Origin: Thiorhodovibrio winogradskyi | GTDB lineage: Bacteria; Pseudomonadota; Gammaproteobacteria; Chromatiales; Chromatiaceae | Assembly: GCF_036208045.1 (NCBI RefSeq) | Contig: NZ_CP121472.1 | Span: 1,127,531 to 1,191,530, forward strand | Length of the DNA stretch: 64,000 nt | Reading direction: 5' to 3' | Shown here: positions 1 to 7,353 of the stretch, piece after piece | Position numbering within the stretch: position 1 is the stretch's first letter | Layout of the letters: every line of letters starts with the position of its first letter | The notes under the pieces: generated by a model | What the model saw: only the letters and a program-made list of their open reading frames with translations | Told to the model about the DNA's origin: nothing | Databases searched by the model: none | Made by a program: the position numbers and the translations under genes

Positions 1-240
1 GGTCAGGTCTTCCAGTCCATCCGGGCTGTCGTCGGCGGGTCTGCTGGTTGTCTCCGGGGATTGCCCCTGTTCGATGATGAGCACATCGAGGCGCTGACTG
101 CGCAGGGCAAGTTCTTCTTCGGTGCTGACCTGATAGCGCAAACCGATCAGGGCATCGGCCTGGGCAAGGCCTAAGGAGTTTGTGCCAGGGGATGCGTTGG
201 TCGCGGCGGCGCATGGTAGCAGTTTAGTCGATCTGCCGGG
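1..240 (-). other. possible partial coding frame, open at left edge
   Basis: An open minus-strand frame enters from about position 240 and runs past the left edge without a stop. Its translation contains ADALIGLRYQVSTEEE and, a few residues later, LRSQRLDVLIIEQ, which looks protein-like. There is no ATG in frame, so the start is unknown, or this may be a displaced gene fragment. I do not recognise the family. Confidence 0.25.
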
Positions 241-440
241 GGGGGTGGGGGAGGCGATGGCGTGGTGATGGTTGGCTGCCACAGGAAAAACTCGCGAGGC
301 GCGAACCCAGGGGCTAGATGGTGGGGCCAGCGGTCTGGAGGGATCAGTGTGAGGAATTGAGCCCCCATAATTCCGATTTTCCTCTTGCATCGCGGGGCGG
401 ACCATATATGGCCACATTAATTGCCATTCGATCCTGCCCC

Positions 441-530
441 CTTTTGCTCCTCTGACCCCTTTTGCTCCTTTTGCTCGCCTTTTGCTCCTTTTGCTCGCCT
501 TTTGCTCCTTTTGCTCGCCTTTTGCTCGCT
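441..530. repeat. 20-bp tandem array of TTTTGCTC-type units
   Basis: Between about 459 and 530 the unit TTTTGCTCCTTTTGCTCGCC repeats roughly three times, then a partial unit follows. It abuts the stop codon of the DUF2887 gene. The same word, preceded by GATCCTGACCCC, recurs near 3186 and 4826, so the array grew from one end of a dispersed repeat family, probably by slippage. Confidence 0.8.
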
Positions 531-538
531 TCCGCGCG

Positions 539-1414
539 TCAGTGCCGGTCCTCGCCTCCGAGCAAATCCTCAACGCTGGTGACATCAAAAATGCCATCGA
601 GCCAGGTTTCAAGCTGCGCCTCGGAGGCGGCGGCGATCCGCCGCTCGACCCAGGGTTGCAGCGAGCCGAAGCGCCGGGTCAGTTGCCGATGCAATGTTGT
701 GGCTTTGCCCTCCGCTTTGCCCTCCGCTTTGCCCTTCTCCTCGCCATCCGCCAATCCCTCGGCATAAATCGATTGATACGCCTTGGTTTCTTGGATCGGG
801 GTGATCAGGTTCAACATGGCCCAAATCTCCTTTGCTGACTTGTCTTTGTAGCGCTCAAAAAACCAAAACTCCATGACGTCCGACAGCGTCGCGCGGATCT
901 CGTCTCCCAGCGGCGCTTGTTGGATGCTCTGCCAGAGCGCCGGGGCGCGCTCGGCCAGTTCGGCGTCACGCTCGATCACCAGCGGGGCGAATACCGCCAC
1001 AAAGGGGTTGTGCGGTTCGCGATCAAGCAACGCGCGCAGGAAGCTGTCGAGGGCAACACAGTGAATGGGCGAGCCTGGCGCATGGACCCAGCGTGGGTGT
1101 TTCGGGATGTCGGCGGCATGGAGAAACACGGCGATGCCGACCACTTCCCGCTCTGGATGCTCCTCGCCGTAGAGGCCGACTTTGCTGCTCAGATTGTACA
1201 GCGCCTTGGCCGACGGCTGGGCTTGGAATTCGACCACATAGGTCGGCCCCGGGTGATGAATGGGTTCAAGCAGACCATCGATCCGACGCTCGATGGTTTT
1301 GAGCGTCAGCGAGCAGGCGGTATAGGGGCCTTGGAGCTCCAGGCCGCCGGTGAGGACCCGGAAGGCTTCGGGACCGCTGCGCAGAAAAAGATAAATCGGG
1401 TGGTCGGTCTTCAT
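539..1414 (-). CDS. DUF2887 / Rpn-type PD-(D/E)XK family protein
   Basis: A 291-residue protein starting MKTDHPIYLFL. The N-terminal 200 residues follow the DUF2887 pattern: LTGGLELQGPY, then VVEFQAQP, then NPFVAVFAPL and MEFWFFERYKDKSAKEIWAMLNL. This group belongs to the Rpn recombination-promoting nuclease clan, DNA endonucleases linked to mobile elements. The conserved E-F-Q within VVEFQAQP is probably part of the nuclease core. After residue 225 there is a low-complexity GEEKGKAEGKAEGKA stretch from a 12-bp repeat, then a C-terminal segment ending LLGGEDRH. The start at 1414 fits the family N-terminus; an upstream in-frame ATG would add 38 unrelated residues. It stands alone between repeats. 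Confidence 0.8.
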   Translation of the reverse strand: MKTDHPIYLFLRSGPEAFRVLTGGLELQGPYTACSLTLKTIERRIDGLLEPIHHPGPTYVVEFQAQPSAKALYNLSSKVGLYGEEHPEREVVGIAVFLHAADIPKHPRWVHAPGSPIHCVALDSFLRALLDREPHNPFVAVFAPLVIERDAELAERAPALWQSIQQAPLGDEIRATLSDVMEFWFFERYKDKSAKEIWAMLNLITPIQETKAYQSIYAEGLADGEEKGKAEGKAEGKATTLHRQLTRRFGSLQPWVERRIAAASEAQLETWLDGIFDVTSVEDLLGGEDRH

Positions 1415-1491
1415 CGCGGGCCGGGCGGGGTATATCGGTGTCGGCTGTGATGGGCGGAGTTTAGCCGATTGGGTGGCGAGATTGGGAAGGG

Positions 1492-1680
1492 CTTTAGGTC
1501 GCGAACAGTGCCTCATGCGCTGACCCACGCGCCAAAAACCCCGCCCCGAGGGATCGAGAGTGGGGTTGGATGAGGGTCTCGGGCATCCGTGCCCGTTCAG
1601 TCAAGCCGGGTTCGGGCTGCGCTTCACTCGGTCGGTGGCTCGACATGAATTCAAGCCTCGCACCATTTGCTCCTCATGCG
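1492..1680. repeat. dispersed terminator-like repeat, copy 1
   Basis: Contains AAACCCCGCC...GTGGGGTTGGATG (hairpin about 1536-1566), followed by a diverged downstream part ending in AATTCAAGCC and TTTGCTC. Related units lie at about 1969-2135, 3050-3199 and 4693-4842. The order hairpin, then about 50 bp, then AATTCGANCCTGNCCCC is kept in the units, though this copy is the most diverged. It may stop transcription of neighbouring genes, but its repetition suggests a mobile or former mobile sequence. Confidence 0.55.
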
Positions 1681-1883
1681 GCAAAGGTCACCTGAATCGG
1701 CTCGATTGGTGGCTCGCCCTGTTCGATACGCTCGGCCATTACCCGCAAGGCCAGCGCCTCGGCGCGCGCCACAGCCTCTTCGCGCGTCTGGCCATATTGC
1801 ATCGCGCCCGGAATGTCGATGACCTCAGCCAACCAACGACCATCGCTTTCTCGTTCAGTTTGCACGGTCATTTGCATTGCCAT
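1674..1883 (-). CDS. HicB-family antitoxin, solitary
   Basis: A 69-residue protein with the HicB N-terminal fold: MTVQTERESDGRWLAEVIDIPG, then GQTREEAVARAEALALRVMAER. HicB proteins bind and neutralise the HicA mRNA interferase and often repress their own operon. No HicA frame sits beside it on this strand, so it is either an orphan antitoxin or the survivor of a lost pair. At 69 residues it contains the RNase H-like part but little or no DNA-binding tail. A second, unrelated HicB-HicA pair begins at 3594. Confidence 0.75.
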   Translation of the reverse strand: MAMQMTVQTERESDGRWLAEVIDIPGAMQYGQTREEAVARAEALALRVMAERIEQGEPPIEPIQVTFAA

Positions 1884-1964
1884 TAACTCCTATTCAAGCC
1901 TCTCGAGTGTGTTTGTTCTCTTGGTTGAAGTTTGGCCGATTCTAGGGTTCAGCGTTCGGGTGTG

Positions 1965-2135
1965 ACCGTCTTTAGCCGCGAACAGCGCGCCCTGCCTTGC
2001 CAACCAAACACGAAAAACCCCGCCCCGTATAAACGGGAGCGGGGTTGGAAGTGGGTGCGTACGTCCGTGACCTTCAGGTCAGGAGAACTGAAAATTAATT
2101 CGAGCCTGGCCCCATTTGGCCGATTCGACCCTGCC
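1965..2135. repeat. dispersed terminator-like repeat, copy 2
   Basis: The hairpin AACCCCGC...GCGGGGTT lies at 2016-2046. Upstream, TTTAGCCGCGAACAG matches the sequence ahead of copy 1 (TTTAGGTCGCGAACAG). Downstream are GAAAATTAATTCGAGCCTGG and CCCCATTT, the same tail as the 3.1-kb and 4.8-kb copies. Confidence 0.6.
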
Positions 2136-2182
2136 CCCTTTGCTTCTGATTCAGTAAACTGTCACCAGAACTCCATGACCGC

Positions 2183-2275
2183 CGGTTTGGCATGGCCCGG
2201 TCGCCGAAGGGCGGCGCCGAGACCATGGAGTAACTGCCACCGGAACTCAACAAAAAAACGTGGTCTGTCCCGGTT
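2183..2275. repeat. 93-bp repeat, second copy at 4447-4539
   Basis: Near-identical to 4447-4539; shared landmarks are GGTTTGGCATGGC, GGTCGCCGAAGGGCGGCGCC and ACCATGGAGTAACTGCCACC. Both copies are preceded by TTCAGTAAACTGTCACCAGA and followed by the GTGGTCTGTCCCGG element. Probably a fragment of an old insertion sequence; no coding frame is recognisable. Confidence 0.75.
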
Positions 2276-2310
2276 TTCCCCAAAAAAACGTGGTCTGTCC
2301 CGGTTTTCCC
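2251..2310. repeat. tandem pair of RAYT-end (REP-like) elements
   Basis: Two head-to-tail 30-bp copies of CAAAAAAACGTGGTCTGTCC followed by CGGTTTTCCC. The core GTGGTCTGTCCC is the complement of the GGGACAGACCAC word at the left end of every RAYT unit in this window and matches their right end. A third such element lies at 4514-4543. They are therefore candidate non-autonomous relics of the RAYT family. Confidence 0.7.
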
Positions 2311-2541
2311 CCTTGCATCGCGGGGCGGACCATATATGTCCCCGGAACTGTCCCTGGAACTCCACCCTTTGTCTTCCAATCCGCCGCACCTTGGACTAAA
2401 CTGCAACGCATCCTTGAAGCATTTCAACCGCACTGCATTTGGGCGCGAAATGAGCTTTCAGGTCAACTACGCGCGGCTGCAAATCCCCTGGTAAAATCAC
2501 CCGTTGCGGAACAGCCCCACCGGTAACACAGAGAACGGCAC

Positions 2542-2919
2542 ATGGCTCTGGCTCAGCAAGACCTGCAACAAATCGGCGAGTACGTCAAAGACCACATTAG
2601 TGAGTGGATTGCTGAGCAAAGCCTTGGCAAACCGCCGGTGGTCTATGAGATCGAACTGCGCGAGCGCATGGTGCGCGTCGAGGAAGAACTCAAGCACCAA
2701 CGCGAGCTGATGCGCGAAGGCTTTGACCAAATCAACAAGCGCTTCGAGCAAGTCGACAAGCGCTTAGACTTGATGAAAGCCGACATGGACAAGCGCTTCG
2801 AGCAAGTCGACAAGCGCTTCGACGAGATGATCAAACGCCATGACAAACACTTCATGTGGCTTGTCGGATTCATGGCCACTGGCGTTGGTCTGGTCATCAC
2901 CGCGATACGCTATCTCTAA
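2542..2919 (+). CDS. coiled-coil protein with C-terminal membrane anchor (DUF1640/CCDC90-like)
   Basis: A 125-residue protein. Residues 1-35 hold QDLQQIGEYVKDHISEWI. Residues 36-102 are a continuous coiled coil with repeated KRFEQVDKRLD-type heptads. Residues 103-124 form one membrane helix, FMWLVGFMATGVGLVITAI. The architecture resembles bacterial DUF1640 (CCDC90/MCUR1-like) proteins; function unknown. This is the intact member of a family that also appears as a doubly mutated pseudogene at 24276-24619, a C-terminal stump at 16201-16288 and a small fragment near 15790. It sits between repeat blocks, and the long direct repeat begins at its stop codon. Confidence 0.75.
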   Translation: MALAQQDLQQIGEYVKDHISEWIAEQSLGKPPVVYEIELRERMVRVEEELKHQRELMREGFDQINKRFEQVDKRLDLMKADMDKRFEQVDKRFDEMIKRHDKHFMWLVGFMATGVGLVITAIRYL

Positions 2920-3199
2920 ACCTCCGCCCCCTCGGGTGCCCAGCTCGGGGCCAACAATCTAAAAGCAGTCAACCCCAAGTTCAACCCATCCAGCTGAGCA
3001 AACACCTGCGCAACCGCGCCCCAGGCTCCGCTCATGCTCAGAGATAAACATGAAAAACCCCGCATCGAGAGCTCGGGTGCGGGGTTGGATGGGAGTTTGT
3101 GCGTCCGTGCTCTTCATCAGGGTCAAGGGTGCCGGGCTTGGTAAGTGCCGCAGCCGGTGGGCGGCTCGAAAATTAATTCGATCCTGACCCCTTTTGCTC
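2917..3199. repeat. 283-bp direct repeat, second copy at 4560-4842
   Basis: Begins at the stop codon of the coiled-coil gene (TAAACCTCCGCCCC) and is almost identical to 4560-4842 at an offset of 1643 bp. It includes a strong GC hairpin with ACCCCGCA/TGCGGGGT arms (3056-3086) and ends in AATTCGATCCTGACCCCTTT. Because the second copy lacks the gene but starts at the same base, the repeat may have moved with, or recombined at, the gene end. Confidence 0.85.
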
Positions 3200-3593
3200 A
3201 CTTTTGCTCAATTCAATTTTCGGGGCTCTACACCTTCAGGGTCGGCTTCACCCGTTACCTTTGCACCTCGCCTGTTTTCACGCCTACGCATCGTCGCGTC
3301 AGTTACCCTTCGCGCCGCAAGGCTTGATACTGGGCTCGCGGCTCACGATTACCCAGGCGGGACTCTAACCCGCTAGAACACGCGGCCTTGCCAGGCCGCA
3401 CTGACCCCATTAATTCCTAATTCCCCTGCAAGACAACACAAAATGCTCCTGAACAGTAAACTTTGGAGGCTGGAAGCGCAATTCCTGCTAGACTAAACCA
3501 GGAGTAACGAGAAAATCTGCTGGTCGCGATACGTTGCCTACACCGGGTCTTGTGTAGACACGATGCTGCGAGCACAACATCGAGTGGTGGCGA
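3200..3593. other. 394 bp without a recognisable gene
   Basis: The stretch has a CCCTTCGCGCCGCAAGGC-type segment and GC-rich inverted words (GCGGCCTTGCCAGGCCGC near 3383). Short open frames exist but none looks like a protein. The last 100 bases contain TAGACT and a small ACACCGGGTCTTGTGT hairpin just ahead of the hicB-like gene and may hold its promoter or operator. Confidence 0.4.
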
Positions 3594-3938
3594 ATGAAAA
3601 AATTCACCCAACCAGCGCCGCTGCACCTGCGCTGCTATGCCGAACAGCAAGCTCCCCGAATGTGGGTCGCTGTATGCATTGATCTTTGCCTGGCCGCCCA
3701 AGGCGAGAGCGCTCAGGACGCCAGATGCAAGCTCGACGTGCAGATCGACAGCTATATTGAGGAGGCCAACACCGTTGATCGCGCTTATTACGATCAACTG
3801 GTCCCACGCATGGCCCCATGGCGGCAGCGACTGAAGTATTACTTGATCCATTTGCGCCTTGCCGGCTTCTTACTGCGTCACCAGGCGTGCGATTTCGCGC
3901 GCAGCGCACAGCCGTCGGTGGCACCCCACCACGCATGA
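3594..3938 (+). CDS. HicB-like protein, first gene of a hicB-hicA pair
   Basis: A 114-residue protein starting MKKFTQPAPLHLRCYAEQ. The middle part, MWVAVCIDLCLAAQGESAQDA, followed by CKLDVQIDSYIEEA, matches the HicB/DUF1902 RNase H-like fold of antitoxins. Its stop overlaps the start of the HicA-like gene in an ATGA, so the two are translationally coupled. Antitoxin-first order is the reverse of the classical hicAB operon. The C-terminal 40 residues (LRLAGFLLRHQACDF...) do not look like the usual HTH or ribbon-helix-helix domain, so DNA binding is uncertain. Confidence 0.65.
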   Translation: MKKFTQPAPLHLRCYAEQQAPRMWVAVCIDLCLAAQGESAQDARCKLDVQIDSYIEEANTVDRAYYDQLVPRMAPWRQRLKYYLIHLRLAGFLLRHQACDFARSAQPSVAPHHA

Positions 3939-4198
3939 GTCGCTGGCCGAATCTAAGTTGCGCGGAGGTGAAGCGCGCACTGAAGGCACTCGGTTTCTCT
4001 CCTGCCAAACGCACTGGCACCTCGCACGAACAGTGGATCAAGCAGGACGGTCAACAGTTCCATAAGGTCACAGTTGATTGTCCGAAGGAGCCATTTACGC
4101 TTGATCTTGCTGATTCCATGGCCAAGCAAGCTGGGATCACTCGCCGTGAGCTTTACCGCGCAGCGGATAAGAAACGAAAATGGCACTGGCTCTGGTAG
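3935..4198 (+). CDS. HicA-like mRNA interferase toxin
   Basis: An 87-residue protein starting MSRWPNLSCAEVKRALKALG. It follows the HicA/YcfA pattern: EVKRALKALGFSPAKRTGTSH, then VTVDCPKEPF and a C-terminal GITRREL. The catalytic His of HicA normally sits in a G-S-H motif; here the residues are GTSH, so the His is kept. HicA cleaves mRNA when not bound by HicB. It starts inside the stop codon of the HicB-like gene (ATGA) and is followed by two terminator-like hairpins. Confidence 0.7.
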   Translation: MSRWPNLSCAEVKRALKALGFSPAKRTGTSHEQWIKQDGQQFHKVTVDCPKEPFTLDLADSMAKQAGITRRELYRAADKKRKWHWLW

Positions 4199-4220
4199 CC
4201 AGACCATCACCTCAAGGAAA

Positions 4221-4244
4221 CCACTGCCAGCGAGTGGGGTTTTT
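4221..4244 (+). terminator. rho-independent terminator after hicBA
   Basis: CCACT-GCCAGCG-AGTGG stem-loop followed by GGTTTTT, 22 bases after the HicA stop codon. Confidence 0.6.
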
Positions 4245-4280
4245 GTACGCGATTTTAAACAACCACCCTGAGCCACTCAT

Positions 4281-4303
4281 GCCCCCCAACCGGGGCGTCT
4301 TTG
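4281..4303 (+). terminator. second terminator-like hairpin
   Basis: GCCCC-CCAACC-GGGGC stem-loop followed by GTCTTT. A backup terminator for the hicBA pair or the relic of another element. Confidence 0.4.
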
Positions 4304-4397
4304 CATGCCTAGATTTTAGCAAAAAATAATTCAAACCTGATTCCTTTGATTACCCGGAACTTGCCATTGCACAAGCCAAGATGAACGAGATCAATTC

Positions 4398-4543
4398 AGT
4401 AAACTGTCACCGGAACTGCTCGATTCAGTAAACTGTCACCAGAACTCGGTTTGGCATGGCGCGGTCGCCGAAGGGCGGCGCCGAAACCATGGAGTAACTG
4501 CCACCGGAACTCAACAAAAAAACGTGGTCTGTCCCGGTTTTCC
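4398..4543. repeat. repeat block: CTGTCACC words, 93-bp repeat copy 2, RAYT-end element
   Basis: Two close copies of TTCAGTAAACTGTCACC precede the second copy of the 93-bp repeat (4447-4539) and a GTGGTCTGTCCCGG element (4514-4543). The order is the same as at 2150-2310, so the whole block was duplicated. Confidence 0.7.
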
Positions 4544-4559
4544 GTCCCGGTTTTCCCCC

Positions 4560-4842
4560 TAAACCTCCGCCCCCTCGGGTGCCCAGCTCGGGGCCAACAA
4601 TCTAAAAGCAGTCAACCCCAAGTTCAAGCCATCCGGCTGAGCAAACACCTGCGCAACCGCGCCCCAGGCTCCGCTCATGCTCAGAGATAAACATGAAAAA
4701 CCCCGCATCGAGGGCTCGGGTGCGGGGTTGGATGGGAGTTTGTGCGTCCGTGCTCTTCATCAGGGTCAAGGGTGCCGGGCTTGGTAAGTGCCGCAGCCGG
4801 TGGGCGGCTCGAAAATTAATTCGATCCTGACCCCTTTTGCTC
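4560..4842. repeat. 283-bp direct repeat, copy 2
   Basis: Partner of 2917-3199, including the AACCCCGCA/TGCGGGGTT hairpin at 4699-4729 and the GATCCTGACCCCTTTTGCTC tail. Only a few substitutions separate the two copies, which argues for a recent duplication. Confidence 0.85.
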
Positions 4843-4949
4843 GTTTTCTGTTCCCGGAACTCCCAGAACTCTCGCGAAAAACTCCCCAGTAAAGGTTCAC
4901 CGGAACGCGCGGGAGCTGTTTGAAATGCCGGCTAACAAAGAGGTGTGGA

Positions 4950-5816
4950 ATGTCTCAGCAAGAGCGCTTTGATTATGAGGTTGCGTTTTCGCGCAATATT
5001 GGGTGGTTTACTGAAGCCGAGCAAGCGCGTTTGCGCGGCTGCAGGGTGGCTGTTGGGGGCCTGGGCGGGGTTGGCGGCAGCCATTTGCTGACCCTTGCCC
5101 GGCTTGGGGTGGGACAGTTCACCATCACAGATCTGGATACCTTTGAGTGGGCGAATATCAATCGGCAGGCGGGCGCGATGAAGTCGACCATGGGCAAGCC
5201 CAAGCTGGATGTGCTGGCCAATCAGGTGCGGGACATCAACCCGGAGGTGCAACTGTCACTGATGCCAAATGGACTGAGCCTGGAGAATATCGATGACTTT
5301 CTGGACGGCGTTGATTTGTACATGGACAGTCTGGATATGTTCGCGCTGGAGATTCGCCGCAAGGTATTCGCCCGCTGTCATGAGCGCGGCATTCCCGCCG
5401 TGACCGCCGCGCCCATGGGAATGGGCACCTCCATGCTTGCCTTCGACCCCAAGGGCATGAGCTTTGAGCAGTATTTCTGCCTGGACGGTTTTGCGTTCGA
5501 GGATCAGATTTTAAAGTTTATCGTCGGCGTATCGCCGTCGATGCAGCAGCGGCATTATCTGGTCGATCGCCGCTCGGTAAATCTGTTTAAGAAGAAGGTG
5601 CCTTCCACCGCCATTGGCATTGAGTTGGCCGCTGGCGTGGCTTGTACCAATGCGGTGAAATTTCTGCTCCAGCGTGGTGATGTGGTCAGCGTGCCGCACG
5701 GGCTGCATTTTGATGCCTATCGCAACAAGCTGATCAAAACCTATCGGCCATGGGGCAATCGCCACCCCATGCAGCGGTTGATGTTTTGGTATATCCGGCG
5801 GCTCCTGCTTGATTGA
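4950..5816 (+). CDS. ThiF-family adenylyltransferase (E1-like)
   Basis: A 288-residue protein starting MSQQERFDYEVAFSRNIGW. The nucleotide-binding loop is VAVGGLGGVGGSHLLTLARLG, then ITDLDTFEWANINRQAG, the ATP and Arg-finger region of ThiF/MoeB/UBA enzymes. These adenylate the C-terminus of a ubiquitin-like sulfur carrier or a related substrate. The usual pairs of Cys-X2-Cys zinc ligands are not visible, so it is not a standard MoeB or ThiF. No sulfur-carrier gene adjoins it. The start at 4950 follows AAAGAGGTGTGGA. The C-terminus is basic (WYIRRLLLD). A bidirectional terminator follows. Confidence 0.8.
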   Translation: MSQQERFDYEVAFSRNIGWFTEAEQARLRGCRVAVGGLGGVGGSHLLTLARLGVGQFTITDLDTFEWANINRQAGAMKSTMGKPKLDVLANQVRDINPEVQLSLMPNGLSLENIDDFLDGVDLYMDSLDMFALEIRRKVFARCHERGIPAVTAAPMGMGTSMLAFDPKGMSFEQYFCLDGFAFEDQILKFIVGVSPSMQQRHYLVDRRSVNLFKKKVPSTAIGIELAAGVACTNAVKFLLQRGDVVSVPHGLHFDAYRNKLIKTYRPWGNRHPMQRLMFWYIRRLLLD

Positions 5817-5861
5817 CTGACGGGATAAGCTGTTTTTTTACACCAAAAAACAACGCAAAAA

Positions 5862-5890
5862 GAAGGCGCCCTAATTTTTAGGGCGCCTTC
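5862..5890. terminator. bidirectional rho-independent terminator
   Basis: GAAGGCGCCCTAA-TTTT-TAGGGCGCCTTC, a near-perfect GC-rich stem with A-rich and T-containing flanks. It separates the convergent ThiF-family and PEP-CTERM genes. Confidence 0.8.
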
Positions 5891-5927
5891 CATATCGGAC
5901 TAATCAGTTAGCCCATGGATTAAGCAT

Positions 5928-6830
5928 TTACGCAGCGGCCTTTTTGCGACCGAAAGCGCCAAACCCCAGCAAGCCAGCGCCCAGCAATGCGAGTGATGCT
6001 GGCTCGGGTACGTCAAACTTAATGCTCCCGTTATGGTTGCCCGAAAGCATTGCCACCGTCGGATCTGCAGTGAACGTCACTTCTTCGTCGTCAAGATTCT
6101 GGTCAAGCACCCAGCGCACCTCAACGGGTGGCACACAGGTTGCAAGGTCATAGAAGCTACTGCCAGATCCGGCACACGAGGCCCCTGTGGTATTGAAGAA
6201 GTCTTGGAAAAGCGGGTCTTCGTCACCGCTGAAGGAAACAAAGCCGTTTACGATAAAGTTTTGGTTATTGCTGTTGTCGCTTCCGGTCACGGTCATGTCA
6301 AAGATATTGATGAATTCAAGGCCGCCGCCGGAAGTAAGAGGATCGGCGTCTCGGACAAGAAAGACCTCAATGAGGCCGGAGTTGTATTTCAAGCTCTCGA
6401 CTGTACTGCCAGAAGCGGCGGTAATTTCCCCTTGGAGTTCGAAGTCAAAGGACAACCCCCAACTGCCGCTAAAAACATCAAAGAAAATGGAATCATTTAC
6501 GAAGCCAGCTGAAGCGTTACCGGGCAAAAAGCCGCTGATGCGGTTATAGCCATAGCCGATGTCATTAAAGCCATCTACACCAAGACCGCCAATGGTGGTA
6601 ATCGCGTCACCAACCAGGTTCGCGTCGTCCAGGGTGATCGTCGTTTCAGAGTTGTAGCTGAAATCCATCTGCGTCTTTAAGCCAGAGCAGGTAGCACAGA
6701 CCGTTGCATCGAAGGTTCCAGAAATCCCGACCCCTGTGCCGTCGGTATCGACGAAAAATGGAGTAGCACCCGCCTGCGCAGCCGCCATCGTCAGCGCAAA
6801 CCCCACAAAATGCTTCTTGTGCAATTTCAT
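5928..6830 (-). CDS. PEP-CTERM sorting domain protein 1
   Basis: A 300-residue secreted protein. The N-terminus MKLHKKHFVGFALTMAAAQA is a signal peptide. The C-terminus has the PEP-CTERM tripartite signal: VPEPASLALLGAGLLGFGAF followed by GRKKAAA, which exosortase/EpsH recognises for processing and surface export in exopolysaccharide producers. The body (FFVDTDGTGVGISGTF, many Asn/Asp/Gly, one CATC pair and one later Cys pair) has no enzyme motif. The start at 6830 follows GGGGAACAAAG. Upstream is a clear sigma-54 promoter with three copies of a 17-bp box. No exosortase gene is in the window. Confidence 0.85.
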   Translation of the reverse strand: MKLHKKHFVGFALTMAAAQAGATPFFVDTDGTGVGISGTFDATVCATCSGLKTQMDFSYNSETTITLDDANLVGDAITTIGGLGVDGFNDIGYGYNRISGFLPGNASAGFVNDSIFFDVFSGSWGLSFDFELQGEITAASGSTVESLKYNSGLIEVFLVRDADPLTSGGGLEFINIFDMTVTGSDNSNNQNFIVNGFVSFSGDEDPLFQDFFNTTGASCAGSGSSFYDLATCVPPVEVRWVLDQNLDDEEVTFTADPTVAMLSGNHNGSIKFDVPEPASLALLGAGLLGFGAFGRKKAAA

Positions 6831-6903
6831 TTCTTTGTTCCCCAGTAAGTTGAATTTGTTCATGGACAGGACCGATCTCACCAACCCTCCACGCAAATCT
6901 CTA

Positions 6904-6921
6904 AAGCAATCCAGATGCCAA
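6904..6921 (-). promoter_or_regulatory. sigma-54 promoter of PEP-CTERM gene 1
   Basis: Read on the minus strand: TTGGCATCTGGATTGCTT. The GG (-24) and GC (-12) doublets are ten bases apart, the invariant RpoN spacing. The -12 lies 76 bases ahead of the start codon. Confidence 0.75.
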
Positions 6922-6971
6922 CTTATAACATATTGTTTCAAAAGACTTCTTTTTTCACCCCCTGCCGTGAC

Positions 6972-6988
6972 TGTAAAAAAAGCTGACA
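6972..6988 (+). promoter_or_regulatory. upstream activator box 1 of PEP-CTERM gene 1
   Basis: TGTAAAAAAAGCTGACA, with TGT/ACA ends. It lies about 53 bases upstream of the -24 element and is the nearest of three copies. Confidence 0.65.
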
Positions 6989-7105
6989 CTCGATTTGCCT
7001 AAAATCACCCCGAAGAGCCTGATGACAAGCGGGCTAACGGCGAAAAACCTTCTCAAGGCTCTGATTATTATCGCATTATTTTTGAAAACGCCAGCATGGC
7101 CCAGC

Positions 7106-7122
7106 TGTAAAAAAACCTGACA
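7106..7122 (+). promoter_or_regulatory. upstream activator box 2 of PEP-CTERM gene 1
   Basis: TGTAAAAAAACCTGACA, 134 bases beyond box 1. Confidence 0.65.
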
Positions 7123-7287
7123 CCCGTGGACGCGATTTGAGCGGAAAAACAGGCTCAAAACGGCCCAATCAAGGTCAAAACAGGCGCCGCACAGCACGGG
7201 AAAAGGGCCGAAAAAATCACTTAACTACCTGTTTTTATGAATAAAGAAGACACTTAACAGGATGTCGCCAAGGGCCAAAAAGCCAGG

Positions 7288-7304
7288 TGTAAAAAAAGCT
7301 GACA
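7288..7304 (+). promoter_or_regulatory. upstream activator box 3 of PEP-CTERM gene 1
   Basis: TGTAAAAAAAGCTGACA, identical to box 1. It lies 182 bases beyond box 2, between it and the end of the MMPL gene. Confidence 0.65.
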
Positions 7305-7353
7305 GTCGCGCCAGCCGCTGGCCTTTTGCCCCGGCCAGCGGGCGGCGCTGGCG

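Noticed and set aside
1-240. Left-edge frame as a member of the Rpn family
   Set aside because: No family motif clear enough; listed only as a possible coding frame.
441-530. Regular TTTTGCTC repeats as a CRISPR array
   Set aside because: Units are contiguous tandem 20-mers without unique spacers; no cas genes.
3205-3415. GC-rich stretch as a structural RNA or intron end
   Set aside because: No recognisable RNA family; paired stems are short and no conserved core was found.
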